The notes under the pieces were generated by a model that did not search any database, was not told where the DNA came from, and saw only the letters and a program-made list of their open reading frames with translations. This document shows, one piece after another, positions 54,775 to 64,000 of a stretch of 64,000 bases of DNA. This DNA comes from Ascaphus truei (Eukaryota; Chordata; Amphibia; Anura; Ascaphidae). Positions within the stretch are counted from its first letter, which is position 1, and every line of letters starts with the position of its first letter. The position numbers were made by a program, and so were the translations under genes. The DNA is taken from NCBI GenBank assembly GCA_036426205.1, contig CM071570.1, forward strand, positions 75,065,977 through 75,129,976. The letters run 5' to 3'.

Positions 54775-56200
54775 TTATTTATCAATATATTAAAAATAAA
54801 TAATACAGTACATTGAAAGTTACCTCTCATTTTCACGTATGTCCTGGGTACAGAATTATGACAATACAAAGTTACATTAAATGAACAGAGGTTATTCATT
54901 CAATTTACAGACAGTTATTCATACTATGATTATGTGCATAAGTGACCATTACAGACAAGATTAAAATGTGAGACTGCTGAAGTCTTGAAATTATTTAAAC
55001 TGGAGGCGGTTTTGAGAGTCTCTGGTAGGTTGTTCAAGTCAGGCGATGCACGGTAAGAGAAGGAGTAGCGTCTTGATTCTTTGTTGAACTGTGGGACTGT
55101 GAACATGTCACGGATGCTCACTACAACCTGTAGTAGATCACTGGGCTAAGGTGGGGAATGTATATAACCACGGCCCTAAACTACGGGTCTGGTCTGAATA
55201 GCAGGGTCAGGGACGTGTAGTCGGGTCAGGGTAGGAGAGTGTAGATAGACAAAGGTACTTGCCTTGATCTGGGGTTGGCGAGAGATGAGTCACCGTGGTC
55301 CATAAACCAAGGTCGGGATGGATAAAGTAGAATCGTCGTGGTCTCTTAGCAAAGGTTGTGGGAGGGAGATAGCAGAAATCCAATAACAAGCCGTAGTCCA
55401 GAGTACAGAGGGAACAGGTCAGGCACAAGCAGGGTCACAACAAAGTTCAAGGCAAATGGGAACAGGTACTCAGGCTGCAATAAGCACAATGCACAAACAA
55501 TAGTCTATGCTCAGCAACTAGCAGAGGGCTGAGTGGACATATGAAGGGACAGGAAGCAAATGGGGAGGGAGCAGGAAGGAGGGGACTAGAAGTAAGTAGA
55601 TAGCCGATAGGAGGATGTTACCTGTTACTCAGGTGTGGCACAGCTGCTGAGAGACTTCTTAGATCTTGCGCAGCGTGCACGTGCGGGAGGCGCGTGATGT
55701 GCACGTGCGGAAGGTGCGCCCTGTGCATGCGCACGTGACTTGCAGCAGATGCGGCGGCGGAGTCGGGCGAGGGGATGTCATCACGGGTGTGCTTCTGTCT
55801 GGGGCCGTGCGCACGCTTAGCAGGGGAGGCGCGTGTGCCTAGGAAGCTGGCGTGACGTTTCCGGGTTGTGGGACTTTGGCGCGACCATGACAGAACAATC
55901 TTTTGGAGTCAGATCCCACGTGATAAGTGCTGCATGTGGTAAGGGGGAGGAGTTTGATCAGATAGGTGGGTAGCTTGCCCAGAAAATATTTGAAGGCAAG
56001 ACAGAAAAATTTACTTTGCGTCTAGACTCAAGGGATAGCTGTGATGGTGAAGGGATACCAAGGCCAGTAAATAAAGGTATTAAGCCTGGCTGGGTGCCTT
56101 TGAGCGTTATTGGGGAATTGTAGATTGTCAGCTCTGTGACCCAGTAATGGCAGTAACCCTGTGATTGTAATAAAAATGCCTGTGTGTCTCCCACCAAGTA
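54775..56200 (-). pseudogene. CR1/Rex-like LINE C-terminus, split by a solo LTR
   Basis: Minus strand, right to left: TGLGIPSPSQLSLESRRKVN, then WDLTPKDC in one frame and the LTR at 55106-55892. Beyond it follow FTVPQFNKESRRYSFSYRAS and LNNLPETLKTASSLNNFKT, then the 3' UTR to about 54775. Removing the LTR and one copy of GAACA rejoins the frame as SDSKRLFTVPQFNKE. LESRR and the SFSYRA--LNNLP block are typical of CR1/Rex-type RT C-termini. 5'-truncated and frameshifted. Confidence 0.78.
55106..55892. mobile_element. Solo LTR, family 1 copy c
   Basis: 787 bp, TGTCACGG...CCATGACA, flanked by GAACA (55101-55105 and 55893-55897). The interior matches copy a in phrases such as 'gggtcagggtaggagag' and 'tgctcagcaactagcagagg'. 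It is inserted in a LINE coding region, which fixes both ends precisely. Confidence 0.88.
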
Positions 56201-57360
56201 TAAGGTGGAGAGAATAATGTTATTTCTATGAACTATGAAATGTATAACTGTAGCAGTGTTTCCCTGTAACCGCGCAAAGGAAAAATGGTTTTAAAACCCA
56301 GCAGCCCGCAGCTTAGCACACAGCTTTTAGCTAACTTTGGCTAGGAAGCTCCTAGTGCACTGAGATTTGCTGTGAGCGCTGGCCGGGTAAAATCATGAAA
56401 AAGTATGTAGCGCAATTTTTATAAAGTTATATAAAAATTGATGAATGAAATTCCCCTATTTTAATTATTCCAACAGTATAGGCATAAGAAGATTTTCATT
56501 CAGATTGCCGGAACAGAGGAAACATCGAATTTGTAATCACTGTACTTTAGAAATGCATAGCAGGAAATTCCTGTGAGGTAAGCGAAACATATTTTAGCCT
56601 GGACTTCTAAGACACCCCGCTGGCTCAGAGCCAAGATGTATGAAAAAGTCTGGAGCTAAAATGCTTCGGCCGACTAAGGTGTTAAGTGGGGAGGTGTAAT
56701 GCAAGTATCCCCATCTTAGTAATTGTCCGGGCAAATGGGCCAGATGTCCGGCCAGCTCAGACAAAATGTTGCAAGGTAAGGGGTCTGGGTCTGGTATGCT
56801 AAGCGGCAAAGGTGCGAGGTTTGCGCATGCCCTTAGAAAACTAAGAAGCCCCTCTACCAGGTTTGCCAAGTATGGGCAACTCTGGGATAGATGGGAATAT
56901 TTGTTCTCACAGAGAGATTGGCTGCAGAGGTTAAAGATAAGGGTTTGGACTGCATAAGAATCCCTGCAGCTGATCGGGATCCAGATTCATCTAAAAAGTC
57001 AAAATGGATCACTTATAGCTCCAAGTATAGCCTAAACATTATAGACTCTATGAGACCCGTGTCTTATTAGTAGTTGTTCAAAGTACTGTAGTCTGGATAT
57101 TTCAGTGGTTCCATGAGCAGATGTAGTCAGTAAGTAAACCGGTGTATTGTCACATTAGAGGAGATAGGAAAACACAGAGTTAGACACAGGGAAAAGTTGG
57201 ACAGCTGGTAGGGTTAATGTATACATCAGAGGATATATGAATTACCTCAGGAGACCCTTAATGAAATAGAAGTCCTACCTCCGTCTCCGTTTGTTCACGG
57301 ATCCGGCAGATGTAGCGTCCCGCTGTACACGATCAGCCTCAGAGTTGTGAGTACAACTCC
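56201..57360. other. No recognisable gene
   Basis: Moderate-GC sequence with short frames (56594-56957) that lack family motifs. Confidence 0.4.
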
Positions 57361-57364
57361 CAAT

Positions 57365-58386
57365 GTGTTGGAGCCTTTCCACAAATCACTCCTTGCACCA
57401 CCGGAGCATCCTACTGTATCTAGTATAGGGTCAGTGGCTGAACATCTCTCTATTTATATAGACCACTATTTGCAACCCATTGTTTCTACACCTCTCACAC
57501 CTCTTGGACACTTCTCATGTTTTATCTTTATTTTGGGAGTTCCAATGGGCGCCCAATTTTTATTGGGTAACATTGGATGTCTCATCTTTATATTCTATAA
57601 TATCGCACTCCCATGGCCTCATGACCATTAAACACTTTTTATAGTTAGATTCATTGTTGTTACCTGCACATGTGGTTTTTTTTGGACAGTATTAATTTTC
57701 TTCTCACACACAATTATTTTCTCTTCTCAGGGGGTTTCTATATCCAGACACGTGGGACTGCTATGGGCAATTGCTTTGCACCCTCCTATGCCAACCTTTT
57801 CATGGGTTGGTGTGAGGCGTCCTGCGTTTTTGGAGATAGAAACCCCTTTCGGCACTTTATTCACTTCTATCGTCACTACAATCTATTGTTGATTTGGAGT
57901 GGAAGATTTGTTATTGTTAATTCAATATATTAATGATAATACATTAAATCTTGTATTTACTTCACAGTACCATTCCCATCATATTCACTTTCTTGACCTC
58001 AATTTATTTGTTGGTCTGGATCAGAAAGTGCACACTGACACTTTTCGCAAGGAACAATCACGAAATACACTTTTAAGTGCAACTAGTGGCCATAACCAAA
58101 CTCTGTTTAGAGGCATATCCTTTGGGCAATATATTAGATTGCGTCGCAATTGCTCGCACTTGGAAGATTTCGAGTTCAGAGCGCAAGAAATTACTGATCA
58201 CTTTATAGCGAGAGGATATAATACAACAAATATTAAAGGATGCCTATTGAACGCACTGAATAAACAAAGGGGAGATCTGATAGATTCCAGCCGCACTAAT
58301 CACAATAGATATTAATGAACAAATCAAATCTACAATACACATTCAGATCAACCATATTTCATTACTCCTTTCTGTAATCAAGCATA
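57365..58386 (+). pseudogene. PLE reverse transcriptase, 5' part of a split element
   Basis: PTVSSIGSVAEHLSIYIDHY and LQPIVSTPLT form the N-terminal PLE RT block. After an aberrant stretch (about 57510-57690) come INFLLTHNYFLFSGGFYIQT, RGTAMGNCFAPSYANLFM and GDRNPFRHFIHFYRHYNLLL, where the IDD catalytic residues are deleted. Then HIHFLDLNLF, EDFEFRAQEITDHFIARGYN, and an end at FITPFCNQAY where a TA-flanked transposon starts (58387). The coding continues at 61032. The loss of the catalytic aspartates makes it inactive. Confidence 0.85.
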
Positions 58387-59935
58387 CAGCCGCGGCCGCT
58401 TTTATTTGAACACTTCTTGGTTATTTTAAGGTGACTTTTTCAGAATGCCACACGCTTCACCGTGTTCATGCCGTATTCATGCCACATTCATGCCGGCCGT
58501 CACCCGCGCTTGATTTAATGATAATGGTTCGTATTTAATTGGGTGCAATTCTTCGCGTATCCGCCAGGTCGCAGATATTCATGAATTGTAATAAATTCTA
58601 ATGTGTACACTACATTCCTGTACATGTGCTTCAGTAATGTGTTGACTTGCAGGTGTTTAAAAAATACCACAGTGGTCCATTGTGAATTGATCTTGGTACT
58701 GAAGAAGTTACAATACTGGATCAATTTAGGCATTTCATATTAAAAACTCAATGCACTGGTGTTCAATTGTCCAGAGATTTATGAGATGAGTACACCACTG
58801 CAGTATGTGGTCAAAAAGAGCGTAATGGGCATGCCTCAGGAAGGTAGTATGGTACAGTACTGTACTGTAGTATGGTAAGTACAGGCACACCAAGTACAGT
58901 ACGATACAGGTAAGTATGGCACAGATGGTTTTACAGTATACAGTGTGCACTTAACTGCACTAATTTTTTCTTTTCAGAGAGAGCTGCACTACCAATCTTG
59001 TTGCAAAGTATTTTATAGTAGTTATACAGTAGTTATAATGTATAATGAGTTCCAGTATACATTAGTTTGACAGTAGTAACTGCGTAGTCCAATATGGAGT
59101 AGTTATTCTGTAGACAATGCCATTATATGCACTTAAGTGCACTCATTTTTTCTTTCCTTTTCAGAGAGATCTGCACTAAAAAAGGACGGGCGGGGGTGGG
59201 GGGTATCGTGTAATTTTTGTGAACTGTGTGTATAGTGTATTAGTTATCTACTGTCATGATTTACACAAACCCCCCCTCTCTCAATGAACTACAGAATGCA
59301 ATGTGGCCATGATGAAGAAGAGAGACTGAAAATTTGTATTAATGTTTATTATTATAAATTTACATTATTCATGAATATTTTTTATTTTTCATTCTTCCAT
59401 GATTATCCACCAGCCCTTAATTTTCAACTGACAGAAGAACTACAGTACGTGTACAAAGAAGCTAAAGACTGTAATTTGTATTATTCATGATTATTTGTAT
59501 TTTTTAAATAAAATAAATATTTCTTAACATTCAAGATAATCATAATCATTGAACCCCCCACCCCCCTATCAGATTTACATATTAAATTCGGGTGTGGATA
59601 AACATTTCTTTTCACGTTATAAGGCTTGTGTGTGAAGTGGTGGGGGGGAGGGATTGATGGGCCAAAAAGGGCTAATCAGATTAACATATTAAATTCAAGA
59701 AGGGATTATCACACATGCGCATGCGTTATCATAAACAAAGCCTCAAAGATTTTAAAGAATGGCTTCGGGGTTTGGGGGTGGATGGATGAGTCATTCTCAT
59801 GCTTTGTGAGAGGTGGCGATAAGACGTTGAAATCCTTGAGCCTTGCGTGTGTGCGGGGTGAGGTGGGGGGGAAAGCTGTATGATGGATTACCTGTAGTTC
59901 AAAGAAATATTTTCAACAGGTCATCCTGTTTTGAT

Positions 59936-60117
59936 TTTTGGGTTGTTCTGTACACCTTGATATAGGGCATTTTTGCTTGAACTAGTTGGTGGACCCCTGC
60001 TGCGGCCTAGGGGTGACCCTTTGTCCACTTTTTATGTAATAAATCTATTTTTTTGTTGCTAAAAACCGTGAGCCTCCTTCTGTTACTTTGGGCAGTGCGC
60101 TGCCTTATTTTTCTACT
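59936..60117 (+). mobile_element. 182-bp hammerhead-bearing insertion
   Basis: Flanked by a perfect 15-bp direct repeat TCATCCTGTTTTGAT (59921-59935 and 60118-60132). It contains a decayed hammerhead near its start and 'gtaataaatctat' in the middle. The order matches PLE pseudo-LTRs elsewhere in the window: ribozyme, then AATAAA. The 15-bp duplication is the same length as that of the PLE at 8705. Confidence 0.7.
59953..59991 (+). ncRNA. Decayed hammerhead, U3/A8 type
   Basis: CACC, TTGATAT, stem II GGCA/TGCT with loop TTTT, GAAC, CTAGT, T, GGTG. It aligns base for base with the motif at 9433. Helix I CACC/GGTG is kept. A9 to U and the altered GAAA suggest it is inactive. Confidence 0.45.
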
Positions 60118-61031
60118 TCATCCTGTTTTGATCCCTACACCCCCAAATAAAAATCACAGTACGATGCCACCCACGTCATAAAGCATGTGCATGACTGGTG
60201 TAGAATTAAAAAGCTACAGTACTGATTGATGATCAGAATTTCAAGAATTGTTATGCAAGCCCATGTCGATAACCGAAAAAAAAATATATTTTTAAAAAAC
60301 TTGAACTAACTTCTAAATGAATGGGAAGTCATACACGCATGCGCAGGAATGTGATGCCACGCTCAGGAAGATTCAAGCCAGAAAGCCATCCATTACAAAT
60401 GAATGGTGTGGGAGAGGTGTAGATAAGAAGTTGAAATCCTTGAGCCTTGTGTGTGTGCGGGGGCGAGGGGGACAGCGCTGTATGATGGATTATCAGTTCA
60501 AAGAAATATTTTCAAAACGTCATCATAATGTTTAATGCGCCGAAATGTGATAATGTAACACGCCTATGAGTTTCAACAATGTTCAAATGAGACATACATT
60601 ACTCTACAGTACACGCATGCACATAAAATAAACAGTATGAAAAGAAGTAAAAGTATTGATTACTAAATAATACTTATACTGTAGAAATGTGATAATTTTA
60701 TATTCGAAGAAGACGCGACATTATATTTTTGTAATACTGTATAAATTTTCAAATTTACAATTACTGCGCTCGCACACAGAGACTTGCAGAAAATGTACGG
60801 CTGTACTGTACTGTACTGTAGGTTGAATTGCTATTAGACTTTTAAGACAACAGCTCACGAACACCCACCTGAGTTTTTAGACGGTATTGCTGTATTATAG
60901 ACAGCGCTAAAAATCCGAGCGCTAACATATCGAAAACCACTCCGGAAAAAAAGAAAACAGACCGCGTCTTGCCGCGGTTTTCAGAGTGGCTCGGCTACGG
61001 CCGCCTTAGTATAAAGGCTTTCGCAGCTGTA

Positions 61032-61669
61032 TGATATTAATCACATTATCTTGAAACATTGAAATTTTCTTTCCACTGATCCCCTTCTAAGGGATATCAC
61101 AGCAACCAATCCCAAATTTGTTTTTAAAAAATCACCAACTATAGGAAATATTATTTCTCCAAGTATGGTTAAAAATACGAAACAAACCGTAAAATTATAA
61201 TTTTTTCCTAGACTAGTAGGATGTTTTCCATGCAAACACTGTAAGGTGTGCAAATATGTCTCTAAGACGAAAACATTTGAAAATATAGAATGAAACGAAA
61301 CACACAATATTGTATCATTCACTAATTGCAATACAACATTTGTTATATATGCTCACCTGTGGGTGTAAAAAACAATATATTGGATTGACAACAAAAATGT
61401 TTAAGGTCTGTATGTTAGAGCATATGAGATTGATTATAAAAAGGGACCAAGTCCATCCAGTCTCTAAACATTTTAGTGAATGTCAGCAAGGTTCTTTAAC
61501 TAACTTCAAATGTATTGCAATAAAACACATTAAAGTTCACATCGAAGGAGGTTATAGGATTAATACGCTTTATAAAAGGGAAGTTTTTTGGATATTTTCC
61601 CTTGAAAGTCTCCTTTTTCTCATAGATTTGCACATCATGTATATATATTTATTTCACATATATTGTTAA
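61032..61669 (+). pseudogene. PLE endonuclease, 3' part of the split element
   Basis: Continues 57365-58386. INHIILKH then a stop in place of W, NFLSTDPLLRDITATNPKFV, FFPRLVGCFPCKHCKVCKYV (cysteine cluster), then after a frameshift LLYMLTCGCKKQYIGLTTKM (GIY-YIG core), FKVCMLEH with the catalytic-type R changed to C, HPVSKHFSECQQG and YKREVFWIFSLESL. The C-terminus is altered. Stops at about 61056, 61200 and 61285 show decay. No hammerhead was found in the 2.3 kb downstream. Confidence 0.82.
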
Positions 61670-62276
61670 CCCATTAGGCAGAAGCGCAGGTATTCACATT
61701 CCATTTTTCACAATTGTATGGCCAATTTTTTTCCGCCTAGCTCCATGCTCCTTACATGGATGAAGCGCAGGTGATCATATATTTGTTTTGCATTTTCTGT
61801 TAGGCCGATTTTAATTCTTAGCTGCACGTGCCTATGGGGGCCCCACTGTTAAGGTGTAAATATATTTGGCCTAATTTCCTGTAAGTGCATATATAATCAA
61901 CTTGTGGGAGACAAACCCTTCCCTTTTCTATGTATTTTCTTAGTATGTTCCCTGGATTACCACCATTCACTTCACATGTAAGTGTTCTCACTGGTATTAA
62001 CCCGTTTTTAACTGCACTAGATATATAAGCACTTGCGTGGACATTTTAACACCATTTGGGGCATTTTCACATAACACTAGTAGCAATCAGTGTAGGGACC
62101 TGCTTATGAGACTTACCTTGGCGTTTGGTGGCAGGCTTCGGCATTATTAGATCAAAGGATGTAACTAAAAGTCTCCTTTATCTCATATATTTGCACATCA
62201 TGTATATATATTTTTTTCACATATATTGTTAACCCATTAGGCAGAAGAGCAGGGATTCACATTCCGTTTTTCCCTT
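61607..62276. repeat. Spaced direct repeat
   Basis: About 105 bp at 61607-61712 ('gcacatcatgtatatatatt', 'ttgttaacccattaggcaga') returns at 62170-62276 with a few changes. Intervening sequence is unassigned. Confidence 0.8.
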
Positions 62277-62705
62277 GATACCCTGATCCCTAAGGGGTTA
62301 CATTCGGAGTGAGATCTGAAATACTTCCTTTAATGTCTAAAATAAAATCTTATATACTGTACCCTTATTTTACTATATGACTACAACAATTTACTTATAA
62401 TAACTTAAATATCATATCCTCCTTATTGATTATTACATAATAAACTGTATATCTATTTTACAATCCAGGATTCTGTAAATGTGTTCTATGTTGCAATACT
62501 GCTGCTGTTTTGTTTCCATTCCACTAATTGATATCACTCCATTGGATGTCTGGACACTTATATACTGGTATGTATATAACTATTTAGGTTCCTCATTTTT
62601 CTGTATTTTACACCAAGAGGTTTTATACATATAGTATGTTATGAGATCTCATGGAGTATGACTGAACTAGATCATAGGATACAAATATACATATTTCTAT
62701 ATTCT

Positions 62706-63400
62706 AGTTAATTATGATCATTTGGTTTAGATTTGGATGTTTGTATTTACCAAATGTACCCATTATTTGAGGGTTATAGATCTGACAACAGATTGTTTTA
62801 TGAATCTGTATATGAATGGTTAAATGAGCTAACGAATGTTGTAGTCAGTACTTAATGATGCTGTCGGTGGTACGATGGCATATTTGGTCTCTACGCAGAG
62901 AGCAAACTGTTTTACCAGATGAAATAAAAATTGTTTCAATGTGAATACTATATTATCCAAAGAGATACTCTGCTACAAGTTCTGTTATTCATGCAATTCT
63001 GTAACATGATTAATCTTATTGCTATGTGTGTATATTGTATGCCTATTCAGGTTAATTATGATCATTTGGTTTAGATTTGGATGTTTCTATTTACCAAATA
63101 TACCCACTATTTGAGGGTTAGATATCTAATAACAGATTTTTTATGAATCTCTATATGAATGGTTAAATGAGCTAACGATTTCTGTAGTCAGCACTTAATG
63201 ATGCTGTCAGTGGTATGATGGCATATTTGTTCTCTACGCAGAGAGCAAACTGTTCTACTAGATTAAATGATACATTGTTTCTAAGTGAATAATACATTAT
63301 ATACAAAGAGATACTCTCTGCTACAAGTTCTGTTATTTATGAAATTCAATGACATGATTAATTTTAATGCTGTGTGTACATTGTATGCTCTATATTTATA
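62706..63400. repeat. 344-bp diverged tandem repeat, two copies
   Basis: 'gttaattatgatcatttggt' at 62707 returns at 63051, and similarity continues through 'gcagagagcaaactgtt' and 'gagatactct'. Substitutions and small indels show age. No coding. Confidence 0.85.
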
Positions 63401-63532
63401 TGCTTATATATTTAAATTTGAACTATGATGTGTGTGATTGATTCTAACACAGGAGGTCACAGGGAAATCGTACATGATCTATTCACCCCACTGTATTGCT
63501 TTCAATTAACAGCTTTGTTTAGATTGTTAATA

Positions 63533-63788
63533 AAACACAGAACCCCAGCAAGCTCTTTTTGGAAACCCCTGAGCCCCCACAAAATATATATGTATATAAG
63601 TGTCAAAATGGAGTGCTATTGAGCGTGGCATATATGTACAACAGACAACAGAAAAGCCCAATGCTACATCCAACTTGACAAAAATACACAGTAAAATAAT
63701 TATATATTCTCTTGAAATAGTGTCATTTAGTTAAACCCTTTGGCCAAAGCTTCCCAAAAAGAGCTTGCTGGGGTTATGTGTTTTGTTA
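63533..63788. repeat. Hairpin element related to 42.4-43.7 kb
   Basis: Ends 'aaccccagcaagctcttttt' and its complement at about 63760-63785 form arms of about 30 bp. The interior shares 'ttagttaaaccctttggcca' and 'acatccaacttgacaaaa' phrases with 43180-43310. Confidence 0.65.
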
Positions 63789-64000
63789 ACCCATTCTCAG
63801 CTGTTTCAGCTGTTGGGGGTTAGTGGCTCCTCCTTCCCAGGTTTTAAGCCCGTCCCTCCCCATTTCCCTAGTTTCTAGGTCCTTTCATTCTGCTGGATAT
63901 AGACCCACTGTGTCTTTATCCCTCCTAATAGAGGTAAATGAGAATTTTAATCCTAATAGAGGTATATTAGTATTTTATCTGGTAGTGTTTGGCCTTGCGA

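Larger units (their letters stand above)
58387..61029. mobile_element. Mariner-like TIR element (2.64 kb, non-autonomous)
   Basis: Starts CAGCCGCGGCCGCTTTTAT and ends in the complement of CAGCTGCGAAAGCCTTTAT, flanked by TA on both sides (58385-58386, 61030-61031). Excision with one TA restores the PLE frame as NQAYDINHIILKH. TA target and CAG termini fit the Tc1/mariner superfamily. The inside is rich in 'tacagtactgta' words and has a diverged internal duplication (59800-59910 and 60405-60515, 'gttgaaatccttgagccttg'). No DDE transposase motif was seen. Confidence 0.75.

Overview
The window is repeat-dense vertebrate nuclear DNA, most likely from a frog or another amphibian. The basis is the mix of elements: Penelope-like retroelements (PLEs) with GIY-YIG endonucleases and hammerhead ribozymes, L2-type and L1/Tx1-type LINEs, CR1/Rex-like LINE tails, TIR elements, solo LTRs, and a fragment resembling the vertebrate gene SCFD2. 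I found no intact host gene and no tRNA or rRNA gene. Almost every open frame is retroelement coding sequence or read-through of a simple repeat.

Layout. 0.4-1.2 kb: solo LTR with a 5-bp target duplication. 2-3.4 kb: PLE debris with a hammerhead. 3.8-13.7 kb: an L2 LINE on the minus strand, duplicated at its 3' end. It is interrupted by a 1.19-kb hammerhead-bearing insert and by a palindromic PLE (15-bp target duplication). Inside this block, 9601-12826 is very probably an assembly artefact: an error-rich second copy of 6.4-9.55 kb, then 22 Ns, then a repeat of the last 48 bases before it. 15.4-17.2 kb: a deleted PLE and a CR1 tail. 17.2-22 kb: no recognisable gene. 22-25 kb: TIR element A, two hammerheads and a hairpin. 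26.6-29.5 kb: an L1 remnant with ORF1 only. 30-33 kb: L2 pieces, two hairpin MITEs and a hAT-type MITE.

33.4-48.9 kb is a nested stack on an L1/Tx1 LINE (minus). A 7.6-kb PLE (36744-44373, 14-bp target duplication) splits ORF2. TIR element B (about 38438-41706) lies in that PLE and carries the SCFD2-like fragment. A solo LTR (40603-41569) lies in element B. A second PLE (about 45.4-47.9 kb) separates the LINE's ORF2 from an ORF1. 49-52 kb: two more hammerhead-like motifs, AT repeats and a TG-rich minisatellite. 54.8-56.2 kb: a CR1/Rex-like LINE split by a solo LTR. 57.4-61.7 kb: a PLE split at a TA dinucleotide by a 2.64-kb mariner-like element, which itself holds a 182-bp hammerhead-bearing insertion. 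The end holds diverged tandem repeats.

The strongest theme is a set of about a dozen hammerhead (HHR) motifs from several PLE families. At four loci the order is endonuclease 3' end, 0.3-0.9 kb of untranslated DNA, then the ribozyme. Many carry U at position 3 and A at position 8 instead of C3 and G8, which keeps the 3-8 pair possible. Helix III is a short palindrome that changes between families (ACGCGT, ATGCAT, AAGCTT), as expected for a dimer-forming ribozyme. The second notable item is capture of an SCFD2-like exon by a TIR element. All identifications come from reading the sequence and remembered family features; no search was run.
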